A DNA stretch of 64,000 nucleotides, from assembly GCA_016781525.1 (NCBI GenBank), contig JADDQE010000028.1:1-64000 (forward strand), written 5' to 3'. This document shows positions 1 to 9,265 of this stretch, piece by piece. The notes below the pieces were generated by a model. That model worked only from the letters and a program-made list of their open reading frames with translations, did no database searches and was not told the origin of the DNA. The DNA comes from a bacterium. Lineage in GTDB: Bacteria > Chloroflexota > Chloroflexia > Chloroflexales > Kallotenuaceae. Both the position numbers and the translations under genes were made by a program. Position 1 is the first letter of the stretch. Each line of letters begins with the position of its first letter.

Positions 1-291
1 GCTGATCAGATCGGCCAGCGGATCATAGCCTGGCGCGACATCGGCGGCCACGGGCTCAAGGGAATCTCGGAAATAGCTGTCCGCGCGACGGCGTACCTGG
101 ACAAAGAGGGCATTCGCACCGGCTCGCTCCGCATCGGCGACGAGCTGGCGGGTCTGCTCCGGGGTCTTAATACCATCATGAAATGCATCAACCCAAAAGG
201 CGCGCAGCTGTGGGGCAGCGGCCTTCGAAGCCGTCGAAGGTACGAGCACGGAGGCCAGGACGACAAACAGCATGAGGATGAAGCGCGGCAC
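1..291 (-). CDS. Family 10 glycosyl hydrolase-like protein (GHL10/DUF187), C-terminus outside window
   Basis: Only the first 97 codons are present; the gene reads off the left edge. A GTG start at 291 is chosen because AAGGAG lies about 8 nt upstream and the next residues (PRFILMLFVVLASVLVP) form a signal peptide ending near SKAAA. The mature part begins with QLRAFWVDAFHDGIKTPEQ and continues with ERAGANALFVQVRRRADSYF. This is the hallmark opening of the GHL10 family (YngK-like), a TIM-barrel group thought to act on exported or cell-wall glycans. The substrate cannot be told from the sequence. It is transcribed divergently from the phosphatase gene that follows. Confidence 0.75.
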   Translation of the reverse strand, partial: MPRFILMLFVVLASVLVPSTASKAAAPQLRAFWVDAFHDGIKTPEQTRQLVADAERAGANALFVQVRRRADSYFRDSLEPVAADVAPGYDPLADLIS

Positions 292-475
292 GGAAAGCTC
301 CTTGGATAGGGTAACGGCGGTCAGTAGGCTGACACCAGTCCCAGTCTATGATCAGGAACGAAATTTTGCTACCGCCAATTTTACCGTTAGCTCTACGCCA
401 AAAGGATAGGACGAGCATGACAATCGTGTGATGCACGCGGGCAGGTGGTTATCACGGAGCGCCGCTCAGGAATTG

Positions 476-484
476 TGCTATCAT
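476..484 (+). promoter_or_regulatory. Extended -10 promoter for the phosphatase/DUF3090/SCO1664 trio
   Basis: TGCTATCAT (TG at 476-477, TATCAT at 479-484) fits an extended -10. No convincing -35 is seen. Transcription would start near 491, about 24 nt before the ATG at 515. Nothing else was recognised in the 292-514 gap. Confidence 0.5.
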
Positions 485-514
485 AATTTCTACGCAACTT
501 GAGGGGAGCATCCG

Positions 515-1192
515 ATGACACATATCCTGCTAATCCGCCACGCCGTGAATGACGTCATGAAAGCCAAGAAGCTGGCGGGCTGGATGCCGGAGGTCCATCT
601 CAATGAGGAGGGGCGGCAACAGGCCGAGGCTGTCGCGGAGCGCCTCCGCCATCTTCAGATCAAAGCAATCTACGCGTCGCCATTAGAGCGCACGTATGAA
701 ACAGCCGAGGCGCTTGCGCAGGCGCTAACCCTTGACATCCAGACCCGGGATGGACTTGGCGAGGTGCGGTACGGTGACTGGACTGGACAGTCACTCGAGG
801 ATTTGGCCAAGCTCGAGCAGTGGCGCGTAGTGCAAATGTATCCCAGCGGGATGCGCTTTCCAGGCGGCGAGGCGCTGCGTGAAATGCAGGCGCGTGTCGT
901 CAATGAGCTAGAAGCGATCGCGGCCGACCACCCCCGTGACATCGTCGCCGTTTTTTCGCACGCCGACGTCATCAAGGCGGCGCTGGCACACTACCTTGGC
1001 GTACATTTGGACTTATTTCAACGGATTGTGATCGATCCCACATCGGTAAGCGTCGTCACGCTAACCCGGTTTGGGCCGCGCGTCCTGCGGATCAACGACG
1101 ACGGGCACATAAAGCTTGAGCCGGAAAAAGAGCAGACGGTGGAAACACCTCAAATCGGAGGCGTCGCCGCGGAGCCAAAGGAACATTCGTAG
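515..1192 (+). CDS. Histidine phosphatase, MSMEG_4193-type phosphoglycerate mutase-like
   Basis: Histidine phosphatase superfamily, 225 residues. The phosphorylated-histidine motif is LIRHA (H9), followed by YASPLERTYETA with the conserved arginine near residue 59, GEVRYGDWTGQ and VFSHADVIK with the second catalytic histidine near 149. The start follows GAGGGGAG at 501-508. In actinobacteria this phosphatase type is found next to DUF3090 and SCO1664-like genes, the same order seen here, so the three probably act together. The substrate is unknown. The acidic tail of about 30 residues is low-complexity and dispensable-looking. Confidence 0.85.
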   Translation: MTHILLIRHAVNDVMKAKKLAGWMPEVHLNEEGRQQAEAVAERLRHLQIKAIYASPLERTYETAEALAQALTLDIQTRDGLGEVRYGDWTGQSLEDLAKLEQWRVVQMYPSGMRFPGGEALREMQARVVNELEAIAADHPRDIVAVFSHADVIKAALAHYLGVHLDLFQRIVIDPTSVSVVTLTRFGPRVLRINDDGHIKLEPEKEQTVETPQIGGVAAEPKEHS

Positions 1193-1261
1193 CTGAATGC
1201 CGTACGCTTAAAAGGCGTAGGGATTGCCTCGCGGCACGTGACATTCCACATTCGAGGAGAT

Positions 1262-1798
1262 ATGCCAGAATTTCGTTATGATTTTGACCCGGTCGATCGC
1301 ATCACGACAGGGGCGATTGGCCAGCCGGGCAAGCGGACCTTTTACCTTCAAGCACGCAGTGGACAGCAGCTACTCTCGCTCGTCGTCGAGAAGGAGCAGG
1401 TGCGTGCGCTCGCCGAGGCGCTTGAACAACTGCTTGAGAATTTAAGTGAGCGTAATCCACTGCTGAGCACCTCGGAAGATCTCCTAGGCTTCGCCAATAT
1501 GGCGCTGGAGGAGCCCGTAGAAGAGGCCTTTCGGATTGGGCAGCTTGGGCTTGGCTACGACGATACCCGCGACCTGCTGGTCATTATCGCGCAGGAGCTA
1601 ACCTCCGACGAGGAGGAGGAGGCCCAGGTTGTACGGCTAACGCTGTCGCGAGAACAAGCGCGCGCGCTGGCCCGTGAGGGTGCCGAGGCGGTCGACAAAG
1701 GCCGGAAGCGCTGCCCCCAATGTGGCGAGCCAATGGATCCGGCTGGACACTTTTGTCTCAAGAAAAACGGTATTCCGACCGTGACCTACGAAGCCTAG
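1262..1798 (+). CDS. DUF3090 family protein
   Basis: 178 residues. The ATG at 1262 is preferred over an upstream GTG at 1238 because family members begin near the FDPVDR motif and AGGAG stands just upstream, though with short spacing (2-3 nt). Conserved features are FDPVDRITTGAIGQPGKRTFYLQA at the N-terminus and a C-terminal zinc-ribbon-like cluster (C151, C154, H163, C165 in CPQCGEPMDPAGHFC). The biochemical role is unknown. The gene is fixed between the phosphatase and the SCO1664-like gene with short gaps, consistent with one operon. Confidence 0.85.
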   Translation: MPEFRYDFDPVDRITTGAIGQPGKRTFYLQARSGQQLLSLVVEKEQVRALAEALEQLLENLSERNPLLSTSEDLLGFANMALEEPVEEAFRIGQLGLGYDDTRDLLVIIAQELTSDEEEEAQVVRLTLSREQARALAREGAEAVDKGRKRCPQCGEPMDPAGHFCLKKNGIPTVTYEA

Positions 1799-1829
1799 CC
1801 CTCGATTTGTGGAGCAAGTAGGCGCAGCT

Positions 1830-2600
1830 ATGGATGAGCAGACCATCGATCAGCCAGATGACGAGGAGAACGGGACCGCCGTAGCGGTCGAGCGTGTCCT
1901 CCAACTACTCGAACAGGGCAGCCTCGAGATCGAGGGTCTTATGCCGGATTCGAGCAACTATACGTTTCTGGTCCGGGTAGCCGACGACCAGCTGAGCGGG
2001 CTCGCAATCTACAAACCCAGGCGAGGCGAGCGGCCGCTATGGGACTTTCCGCGTGGTACGCTCTGTCAACGGGAAGCGGCGGCCTATCAACTCAGCGCCA
2101 GCCTTGGTTGGGAGATTGTGCCGCCCACAGTCTTGCGAGAGGGGCCTGAATATGGCATCGGATCGGTGCAGCTGTTTATTAACGCCGACCCACAGGAGCA
2201 CTATTTTACGCTCCGTGGCAGCTACGACGAGGCCTTCAAGCGAATTGCCGCCTTCGACATCATCGCCAACAACGCCGATCGTAAAGGCGGGCACATTCTC
2301 AAGGATCCGCAGGAACGCATTTGGGGCATCGACCACGGAATAACGTTCCACGTCGAGCCTAAGCTGCGCACGGTCATCTGGGAGTACGCGGGCGAGCCAA
2401 TTCCTGCACCTTTAGTCGAGGATATCGCGCGCATCGGCCACCAGCTCGAGCAACCCGATGACCCGCTCACGGTAAGCTTAAGCAGGCTGCTGAGCCGCGT
2501 CGAGGTCGACGCGCTGCGCCGACGTGTAGAGCGCGTGCAGCGCCGTGCGCGCTATCCTGAGCCAACTGGCGGCCGCTCGATGCCCTGGCCGCCGATCTAG
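1830..2600 (+). CDS. SCO1664-type PI3/PI4-kinase-like protein
   Basis: About 256 residues from ATG 1830; a GTG at 1809 is possible but has no ribosome site. The fold resembles phosphatidylinositol 3/4-kinases and HipA-like kinases: an IYKPRRGERPL strand with a candidate ATP-binding lysine near 62, then the catalytic-loop-like NNADRKGGHIL at 147-157 and the metal-binding GIDHG at 166-170. Activity and substrate are not established. It ends the trio begun by the histidine phosphatase, and a strong hairpin terminator follows. Confidence 0.8.
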   Translation: MDEQTIDQPDDEENGTAVAVERVLQLLEQGSLEIEGLMPDSSNYTFLVRVADDQLSGLAIYKPRRGERPLWDFPRGTLCQREAAAYQLSASLGWEIVPPTVLREGPEYGIGSVQLFINADPQEHYFTLRGSYDEAFKRIAAFDIIANNADRKGGHILKDPQERIWGIDHGITFHVEPKLRTVIWEYAGEPIPAPLVEDIARIGHQLEQPDDPLTVSLSRLLSRVEVDALRRRVERVQRRARYPEPTGGRSMPWPPI

Positions 2601-2621
2601 CAGAGCCCGGAATAGAAAGGA

Positions 2622-2662
2622 AAACGCAAGCACCGGCGTACGTGACGCCGGTGCTTGCGTTT
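2622..2662. terminator. Bidirectional terminator between the SCO1664-like gene and rpoD
   Basis: A perfect 18-bp stem (2622-2639 with 2645-2662) and a 5-nt loop. It starts with AAA and ends with TTT, so it can serve both the plus-strand trio and the minus-strand rpoD. Confidence 0.85.
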
Positions 2663-2687
2663 GAGATTAGCTTTGCGAGCCCGGCGA

Positions 2688-4358
2688 CTACTCGAGGTAG
2701 TCGCGGAGCTTTTTGCCGAGCTTTGGGTGGCGCAGCTTGCGCAGCGCCTTGACCTCAATCTGACGGATACGCTCGCGCGTGACGTCGAAGATTTTGCCAA
2801 CATCCTCAAGCGTATTGTGCCGCCCGCCTTCGATCTGGAACTTATATTTCTCCTGTGATGGGAGCGCCTGCAGCATCTCGCGTTCCTTCTCGGTCAGATG
2901 CAGCCCATAGCGCAATTTGATCACCAGGCGCTCACGCTCGTTGAGCTGGTCCAGCACCTGCTCGACCGCCTCCTTGCGCATCTGGTTGGTGGCAGCATCA
3001 GACGGCGCTTCGGCCTTCGAGTCCTCGATGAAGTCGCCGAGGCTGCTGTCTTCCTCTTGACCCACGGGCGTTGCAAGCGACACAGGCTCCTGCGCTGCCT
3101 TTTGGATATCGCGCACCTTGTTCGCAGCACGCTCCAGCAGCTGGCGCATGCTTGGATCATATAGGCGCGACTGCGGATTGAGGATCGCCGGGCTAGTCTG
3201 AAGGCGAATACGAATTTGCTCGGGCAGGACTTCGGGCAAGTGGCACTCGAGCGCAATCTCCTCGGGCTTCGGCGAGTACCGCAGCCAACGCTGGAGATAG
3301 GCTTGGGTCTCCTTCACCCGCTGATAGGCCGGATTTTCGAGATCGTCCGAGGCAAGGATACGCCGCACACGCTCGGCAGCCTTCTCTACGACGCGAACCA
3401 TGTAGGGGTCGTAAGCGCTCGTGCAGTCGTGGTCGAGCTGCGCGGGATGCAGTTGATATAACAGGCGCTGTTGATCGGTAAGGATGCTCGGGATGCGACA
3501 CTCGAGCGCCAGCTCCATCATTGTGGGATCGCGGTCCAGCTCCTGCACCATATGCCGGCTGATCTTCATCAAGCGGTTGATCGTCTCAACCATATGGACT
3601 GGAATGCGAATCGTACGAGCCTGATCGGCGATGGCACGGGTGATCGCTTGACGAATCCACCAGGTTGCATAGGTGGAGAACTTGTAGCCTTTGCGGTAGT
3701 CGAATTTCTCGACGGCGCGCAGCAGGCCCATGTTCCCTTCTTGCACGAGGTCCATCAGTGACAGCCCACGGTTCATATACTTTTTAGCCACGCTGACTAC
3801 GAGGCGCAAGTTAGCATTGGTTAGACTGGCGCGGGCATCCTTGGCAATCTCGATTGCACGACGAAGATCGAGAGCCTCGGGCGAGCGCGGATCGATGCGC
3901 TTAAGGCGCAGCTCGGCTTTCTCGCCTTGCTCGATTTGCCGGGCGAGCCGAGCCTCTTGCTCACCTGTGAGCAGCGAGACACGACCAATCTCATAAAGAT
4001 ACATTCGGACGCCGTCGCCTACACCCGGATCGGAGTGATCGATAAAGTTATTGATCTCGACGATTGGGTCAAGGTCAATATCAAGCGCAAAATCATCGAC
4101 CAGATCGTCGACAATGGTAATCTTGGCCTCAGTGAGAACTTCGTAGATCCGACCCAACTGCTCATCACCCTCATCACTATTGGTAACCAGCTGCAAAATC
4201 TCCTCGTTGGTGACCTTGCCACGCTCCTTGCCCCGCTGAATAAGCTGATCCAGCGAATGCACAGCCTCCGCTGCCGCCACTTCCTCCAGCGCCGTATCGG
4301 CCGTCTGGGTTGGGGTGTAACCAGTTTCTTCAGTCATTTCCATGTCGTGGTCGGGCAT
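2688..4358 (-). CDS. rpoD: Primary RNA polymerase sigma factor with duplicated region 3
   Basis: Sigma-70, 556 residues. Region 1.1 is at about 35-105. Regions 1.2-2 follow, with [41 protein letters not shown] and the -10-reading [13 protein letters not shown] (228-239). Region 4 has [20 protein letters not shown] at the C-terminus. Region 3 is unusual: residues about 268-334 and 352-418 are clearly two copies of one module ([58 protein letters not shown]). Region 4 also carries roughly 20 extra residues before the helix-turn-helix. The start has GAGGAG about 10 nt upstream. It lies 81 nt downstream of dnaG, the classical macromolecular-synthesis order. Confidence 0.97.
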   Translation of the reverse strand: MPDHDMEMTEETGYTPTQTADTALEEVAAAEAVHSLDQLIQRGKERGKVTNEEILQLVTNSDEGDEQLGRIYEVLTEAKITIVDDLVDDFALDIDLDPIVEINNFIDHSDPGVGDGVRMYLYEIGRVSLLTGEQEARLARQIEQGEKAELRLKRIDPRSPEALDLRRAIEIAKDARASLTNANLRLVVSVAKKYMNRGLSLMDLVQEGNMGLLRAVEKFDYRKGYKFSTYATWWIRQAITRAIADQARTIRIPVHMVETINRLMKISRHMVQELDRDPTMMELALECRIPSILTDQQRLLYQLHPAQLDHDCTSAYDPYMVRVVEKAAERVRRILASDDLENPAYQRVKETQAYLQRWLRYSPKPEEIALECHLPEVLPEQIRIRLQTSPAILNPQSRLYDPSMRQLLERAANKVRDIQKAAQEPVSLATPVGQEEDSSLGDFIEDSKAEAPSDAATNQMRKEAVEQVLDQLNERERLVIKLRYGLHLTEKEREMLQALPSQEKYKFQIEGGRHNTLEDVGKIFDVTRERIRQIEVKALRKLRHPKLGKKLRDYLE

Positions 4359-4439
4359 ACGCTAGGGTCTCCTCAGCCAAGATAGATGGGGCGGTTGAAA
4401 CCAATCTGGAGCAGATGATGAGGTTCGTGGATTGGTCGT

Positions 4440-6380
4440 CTATTTAAGTTGTTCGAGCCGGTTACCAAGATCGAGATAAAATGTGCTTCGACGCGGTGTT
4501 GTGACAAGATTTTGATAGTCGATGAGGGCGTGCAGACGCTTTCCAAGGACTGATTGATCTTCAGAATCCTCCACCACTTCAAAAATCGTCTTGATCTGAT
4601 TTTTCCGGTCGATGACGACCGCGCGACGGATCTCAGTGGCGATTTTGACCGCGAGCTCGGCAGCATGCTGCTGCCGACTAACGTTGGGTAGCTCGGGAGA
4701 GTCCTGATATGTTAATAATCGTTGGGCGCGTTCCTTAAGATACGGATCCAAAGTATTGAGCCAGGCAGTTGGCTCGGCGTGTTCTATGGCCTGGTGTTCA
4801 AGCCAGGATTGCCACAGCTGTCTGTTCTCCACATGGGCGAGCGTCTCTGCGATCGAGCCACGTATATCGCCGACGATCTCTGGAAACCGCCCGAGATCCT
4901 TGACGAGCTCGGATTCTACCGCAGCACGCACGCTTGGGAAGCGAAGCAAGAGTGATAAAAGTTGGTCTTCACGGGAGAGCAAAGTACTAGTGCTGTCTGG
5001 GCCCCCCGCGTCGCGGGGTAGCTCAACGCGCTTGCCTCGCCGCAGACCCTCAACCACATCGCGGATCACGCGCTCGGCTAAACCAACCTTGAGTGCCACC
5101 TGCTGAATGTAGTGCGCTCGCTCGACCGGATTCGCCAGGGCGGCGACTAATGGTGCGAGGCGCTCGACTGCCTCGGCTTTGCCTTTAGCGCTACTCAGCT
5201 CCAGGTTTGCCGTCAACTGCGTGATGTAATAATCCATCAGCGGCAGGGCAGCAGCGACAAGGGCACGCCACGCTTCGGGACTCTCCTGGATGACCTCATC
5301 GGGATCGCGACCGGGCGGCAGTCCAATGATTTTAATCTCGCCGTCAAGCTCGCGCTCCCAACGAATGTAGCCATGCGGCGTGGGCACCGGCACCACCGTC
5401 GTATCCATACCATCACGCAGCGTTTGCAGCCCCTTGAGGGTTGCGCTAGCACCCGCCGCATCGGCGTCGAGGGCAAGGTAGACCTTGTGTGTCAGCTTCT
5501 TAATGATGCCGACCTGATCAGCGGTCAGCGCAGTGCCCATAGGTGCGACCACGTTGGCGAAGCCGGCCTGATGTGCCATCAAGACATCCACATAGCCCTC
5601 GACGACCACCACGGCTTCTTCTCGCCGAATCGCCTCACGAGCGAGGTCGATACCATACAGCACGCTTGACTTATGGAAAAGCGGTGTCTCCGGCGTGTTC
5701 ATATACTTGGCATGGTCGTCGCCAAGCGCACGACCGCCGAAGCCAATGATCTCGCCCTTGCCGTTGCGGATCGGGAACATCAGGCGGTTACGAAATCGAT
5801 CGTAATATCCGCCATTCTCGCGCTTAATCACCAGGCCCGCTGCCTCGACCTCTTCGGGCTGGTAGCCTTTACGATCGGTCAGGTAGCGCAGCAGGTCGCT
5901 CCAATCGTCAGCAGCGTAGCCCAGCTGCCATGTCTCAACCGTGCTGGGCTTGAGCTTACGCTGGGCAGTATAGTCACGCCCGATCTGACCTTTGGTCGTA
6001 TTCACGAGCACATGGTGCCAGTAGACCGCAGCGTCCTCGTTGATCTGACGGACCCGGACCCGCGCGGCATCTTCCTGCTCGCGTTGCGGCGTGCGCTCCT
6101 CGAGCTGCACCCCCGCCCGTGCGGCAAGCTGGCGCAATACCTCGCCGAACTCCAGCCCTTGGCGCGCCATCAAAAAGTTGAAGGCATCGCCCGACGCGTG
6201 ACACGAGAAGCAGTAGTAGCTCTGTGTCTCGGGAAACACGTAGAACGCCGGCGTCCGAGCATTTGGGTGGAACGGGCAGAATCCGGTGTAATTACGACCG
6301 GCTTTACGCAGCTGTACCCCGCTGGTGCTGATCAGGTCTACGATATCGAGGCGCTGCTTAATGTCGTCCGTAACACTCAT
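4440..6380 (-). CDS. dnaG: DNA primase
   Basis: Primase synthesising RNA primers at the replication fork, 646 residues. The N-terminal zinc-binding domain uses C35, H38, C57 and C60 (CPFH...CFSC). It is followed by the RNA polymerase core with RNRLMFPI and GEIIGFGGRAL, and the Toprim region with VVVVEGYVDVLMAHQAG and ALDADAAG. The C-terminal helicase-interacting part is less conserved. The gene is co-directional with the 50-residue ORF 10 nt upstream and with rpoD downstream. No strong Shine-Dalgarno precedes its ATG, which suggests translational coupling to the upstream ORF. Confidence 0.97.
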   Translation of the reverse strand: MSVTDDIKQRLDIVDLISTSGVQLRKAGRNYTGFCPFHPNARTPAFYVFPETQSYYCFSCHASGDAFNFLMARQGLEFGEVLRQLAARAGVQLEERTPQREQEDAARVRVRQINEDAAVYWHHVLVNTTKGQIGRDYTAQRKLKPSTVETWQLGYAADDWSDLLRYLTDRKGYQPEEVEAAGLVIKRENGGYYDRFRNRLMFPIRNGKGEIIGFGGRALGDDHAKYMNTPETPLFHKSSVLYGIDLAREAIRREEAVVVVEGYVDVLMAHQAGFANVVAPMGTALTADQVGIIKKLTHKVYLALDADAAGASATLKGLQTLRDGMDTTVVPVPTPHGYIRWERELDGEIKIIGLPPGRDPDEVIQESPEAWRALVAAALPLMDYYITQLTANLELSSAKGKAEAVERLAPLVAALANPVERAHYIQQVALKVGLAERVIRDVVEGLRRGKRVELPRDAGGPDSTSTLLSREDQLLSLLLRFPSVRAAVESELVKDLGRFPEIVGDIRGSIAETLAHVENRQLWQSWLEHQAIEHAEPTAWLNTLDPYLKERAQRLLTYQDSPELPNVSRQQHAAELAVKIATEIRRAVVIDRKNQIKTIFEVVEDSEDQSVLGKRLHALIDYQNLVTTPRRSTFYLDLGNRLEQLK

Positions 6381-6390
6381 AAGGGTGGGC

Positions 6391-6543
6391 CTAGGAAAAT
6401 TCGCCGCCGCTCGGCGGCTGGCAGTTATCCGAAAGGTTGAAATGTTCTATGCGGCCAACGTATCCAACAGGTGATGCAGCGAATGGCAGATCAAGGGCAA
6501 CAACGCGCCGGGTACGCGGGTCCAAGACGATAGATGTCGTCAT
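6391..6543 (-). CDS. Small 50-residue ORF heading the dnaG-rpoD unit
   Basis: ATG at 6543 with a good ribosome site (GGGAGG, 8 nt spacing), 50 residues beginning MTTSIVLDPRTRRVV and ending PPSGGEFS. No domain is recognised. It is placed between an extended -10 promoter and dnaG and stops 10 nt before the dnaG start, so it may act as a translated leader. A longer version back to 6606 would overlap the promoter. Reality is supported by the promoter and ribosome site, not by homology. Confidence 0.45.
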   Translation of the reverse strand: MTTSIVLDPRTRRVVALDLPFAASPVGYVGRIEHFNLSDNCQPPSGGEFS

Positions 6544-6574
6544 GGTCAGGACCTCCCTGTTGCCAAAATGAGAA

Positions 6575-6997
6575 CTATGACTTCGTGGATACGTACATTG
6601 TACCACGGCTTACCGCTCGGTGGAGGGCAACAACAAAACACGCAATCAGTTGGGTGACGAGTGTTAGTCGAAAATAAAGCGCGTGTGCCTGCGCGGCGGC
6701 AACTTCCTTACTTTGGATCAGCAGCTCAAGCCGTGCCCCAATAAAAATGGCGAAGAAATAGATGCAGAAGCAGACAAACGCAGCGCGCCAGCCAGACTGT
6801 CGTTCCGCTGCGAGCCAGCCCCAGAACGTAAAGAACGGCGTCGCGAAGACTGTCCAAATCAGGGGAGCAGCCGACGCTGAAGCACCGCTACCACCGGCGC
6901 GGTACAGGTTGAAAGCAGCCCAAGCGGCGCCTAGCAGGGTCGCGCCTCCAATTAACGCTGCCGTCCGCAGATCAAATGTTCGCTTCTTACTCGCCAT
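6575..6997 (-). CDS. Small multi-pass membrane protein of unknown function
   Basis: 140 residues if started at ATG 6997 (MASKKRTFDL); a longer N-terminal extension to 7132 overlaps murT and looks non-coding. Four hydrophobic helices are visible: near TAALIGGATLLGAAWAAFNL, IWTVFATPFFTFWGWLA, AFVCFCIYFFAIFIGA and LTLVTQLIACFVVALH. No family is recognised. It follows murT on the same strand by about 120 nt and could be co-transcribed, hinting at a cell-envelope role (inference only). Confidence 0.6.
   Translation of the reverse strand: MASKKRTFDLRTAALIGGATLLGAAWAAFNLYRAGGSGASASAAPLIWTVFATPFFTFWGWLAAERQSGWRAAFVCFCIYFFAIFIGARLELLIQSKEVAAAQAHALYFRLTLVTQLIACFVVALHRAVSRGTMYVSTKS
6597..6605 (-). promoter_or_regulatory. 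Extended -10 promoter for the small ORF-dnaG-rpoD unit
   Basis: On the minus strand TGGTACAAT (TG at 6605-6604, TACAAT at 6602-6597). It lies inside the 3' end of the upstream membrane-protein gene and would start RNA near 6590. Confidence 0.5.
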
Positions 6998-7119
6998 CGG
7001 CTCGGGAGTGTACCATGCGCACAGGCACTTGTCGAAGGTAAAAGGTCGCAATTCGCCGTCCGAAGGTCGTACGCCGAAAGCCGCCACTGCTGGGAAGGCC
7101 TTGCCTATCGCGTGGCTGC

Positions 7120-8625
7120 TCAGTCTTCCCAAAAGGGCCTGACCAAGCCTCGCCGGGCCAGCTCCTCACGCAGCTCGAGCATCGCCGTGTACGTCGGCAG
7201 CAGGTAGAGCGGTTGATCGGTGGGGCTCAGCTGCAAGACCTGATCCAGAGCAGCGTCAAGCTGGGGCACGGTCGAGATTCGTTGGGCATTCACGCCGGCG
7301 TACTTAAGCCGCACCGCCATATCTTCCGCGCGGGTACCGCTCACCACCACGTGTCCGACACGACCGGCAAGCTGCTCAAAGTTTGCATCCCAGAGCCAGG
7401 AGACATCGGTTCCGTCGGCAATCTTGTCGTTGATAACGATCAAGAGATACAGCACTGCGCTCGACGGCAGTGTCGCGTCGGCGGCAGGAACATCGCCGAC
7501 CTGTGGAGCAGGTTCGGGCGCTCCGGTAACCGCAAGCGCATCCACCTCGTCCGCCGTCGGATTTTGCTCGGCGGTTCCCGCGATCATCCGGACGGTCTCA
7601 CTAGCCCCAACCGGATTTTTGATCAGCGCCATCAGCACATCGCGGCCGGGCATCGGAATACGCTCGATGCGACCAAAAGCAGCGGTGAAGCTTTCAAGCG
7701 CGTTCCGAATTGTGACCGGCGGCATACGCAGGGCCAAGGTTGCCGCCGCGCCGGCGAGTGCGTTGAGCGCGTTATAAAGGCCCGGAACCGGCAGCCGCAC
7801 GTCGAACGCCCCTTCCGCATCCGCGATCGCCAGCTGCGAGCCGCTGATCCCGCTCAGCGTCAAGCGCTCCAATCGAATGTCCGGAACTGGACGTGTGAGA
7901 CCGCAATTCGGGCAGCGGTAGTGGCCCACATGTCCATAGAAAACAGGATCGTACGCATAGGGCGTTCCACAGCGACGGCAAAACTGCGAGTCGGCCATGT
8001 GCTGTACCTCGCCGACGCCATGGCGGGTGTCCTCCAGGCCGTAATACAGCACTTTGCACTTGAGTCCATCGCCGAGGTACGCGACAGCAGGGTCGTCGGC
8101 GTTGAGCACAACAGTCGATGAAGATGGAAGCGCGTCAAGTGCAACACGCCAGCGCTTGGCAATGGTATCAACCTCGCCATAGCGATCGAGCTGATCGCGA
8201 AACAGATTAAGGACAAGCACGACGCGCGGATGCGTTTCCCGAATTGCCGCCGGCACATGTGCCTCGTCGGTTTCGAAGAGTCCGATGTCCGCGCGTGGCC
8301 GACCCCACAGGTCAGCGCCCGCAACCGCAGTAGCCGTGAGACCCGTGATGAGATTGGCCCCAGCGCGATTGTGCAACACCTGCTGCCCGTCCGCCTTTAA
8401 GATCGAGGCGATCATGCGGGCGGTGGTCGTCTTGCCATTGGTGCCGGTGACCAAAATCACGCCGCGCGGCAAACCAGCGGCGAGCTCGTGCAACACGTTA
8501 GGCGCGACGCGTCTTGCCACCACACCCGGCAGCTGCGTGCCGCCACCTACTCCCAAGCGGCGACTGATTTGGGCCGCGGCCTTGCCCGCGATTGTCGCGG
8601 CGGCCCGGCGGAAAGGAAAGCTCAT
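7120..8625 (-). CDS. murT: MurT-type Mur ligase (lipid II isoglutaminyl synthase, ligase subunit)
   Basis: 501 residues from ATG 8625; earlier starts are ruled out by a promoter at 8659-8667. P-loop GTNGKTTTA at 61-69, central Mur-ligase motifs (FETDEAH, NLFRDQLDRYGE, LNADDP), then the four-cysteine ribbon CRRCGTPY...CPNCG found in MurT, and a C-terminal DUF1727 with KNPVGASETVRM and INDKIADGTDVSWLWD. MurT normally pairs with the glutaminase GatD to amidate the glutamate of lipid II. No gatD is adjacent here. A poorly conserved, acidic and proline-rich stretch of about 45 residues interrupts DUF1727. Confidence 0.88.
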   Translation of the reverse strand: MSFPFRRAAATIAGKAAAQISRRLGVGGGTQLPGVVARRVAPNVLHELAAGLPRGVILVTGTNGKTTTARMIASILKADGQQVLHNRAGANLITGLTATAVAGADLWGRPRADIGLFETDEAHVPAAIRETHPRVVLVLNLFRDQLDRYGEVDTIAKRWRVALDALPSSSTVVLNADDPAVAYLGDGLKCKVLYYGLEDTRHGVGEVQHMADSQFCRRCGTPYAYDPVFYGHVGHYRCPNCGLTRPVPDIRLERLTLSGISGSQLAIADAEGAFDVRLPVPGLYNALNALAGAAATLALRMPPVTIRNALESFTAAFGRIERIPMPGRDVLMALIKNPVGASETVRMIAGTAEQNPTADEVDALAVTGAPEPAPQVGDVPAADATLPSSAVLYLLIVINDKIADGTDVSWLWDANFEQLAGRVGHVVVSGTRAEDMAVRLKYAGVNAQRISTVPQLDAALDQVLQLSPTDQPLYLLPTYTAMLELREELARRGLVRPFWED

Positions 8626-8658
8626 AGAGTAGCTCTTGCTCGTTTCAGATCGTGCCGA

Positions 8659-8667
8659 ATTATAGCA
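8659..8667 (-). promoter_or_regulatory. Extended -10 promoter of murT
   Basis: Minus-strand TGCTATAAT (TG at 8667-8666, perfect TATAAT at 8664-8659). RNA would start near 8652, about 27 nt before the murT ATG. Confidence 0.6.
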
Positions 8668-8940
8668 GGTACAGGGAGGACGAATGGGGCCGTAAGGAAT
8701 ACACAGCTCACGTACGCGCCCGACCATGGTGCTGCGCTTCATCAATAAGTGTGACGTTGATTATCAGACCTTAATACAACGTTTAAAACCATTCGGTACA
8801 CTCGTGAGCGACACCTTTCCATGAGTGCAAGCGACGGCCGACACCAGGGAGCGCCCCGTCGAATCCACTCACAGAATACATACCAGCACACCCTTTAGCA
8901 CCACAAATGTTCGCCGCTCGGAGCCGGCCCAAAGTACTCA

Positions 8941-8969
8941 TTGCAGCCGGTACCGGGGTATGATATATT
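8941..8969 (+). promoter_or_regulatory. Promoter upstream of the 5'-nucleotidase gene
   Basis: TTGCAG (8941-8946), 17-nt spacer, TATATT (8964-8969). It points towards the nucleotidase gene and implies a leader of nearly 290 nt. I see no recognised riboswitch in that leader and no supported gene in 8668-9265. Confidence 0.45.
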
Positions 8970-9265
8970 GGTTTCCCGCCACCCAGAACTCAAGAGCATT
9001 CAATCCGGCGCTAACGCCGAAGGATATCTACTTTTTTGAACCGGTCCCTAATTAAGGAGGTGCTGCCGCGTCACAGCAGGCGGGCGGCTTGTATGGATGT
9101 GTGCCCGAAATGAGCTCGTGGCACATATTCGGGGCTGCTCTATGTCTCGCTCACGGTGTACTAGTCAACCGATCGATGTCGCGCTATCGTGTTCCACTTC
9201 CGGTACCTGATTCGCTCCGTTGAGCTGTTTGGCCGATTGTCCGCCCAACACAAGGAAACCATTGC

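Noticed and set aside
5673-6440. 255-codon ORF opposite dnaG
   Set aside because: Shadow of dnaG with no domain, no ribosome site and composition set by the complementary coding strand.
7213-8121. 302-codon ORF opposite murT
   Set aside because: Entirely antisense to conserved Mur-ligase motifs; the murT frame is clearly the coding one.
8825-9055. 76-codon ORF in the murT-nucleotidase gap
   Set aside because: Crosses the likely promoter at 8941-8969, no ribosome site, no recognisable product.
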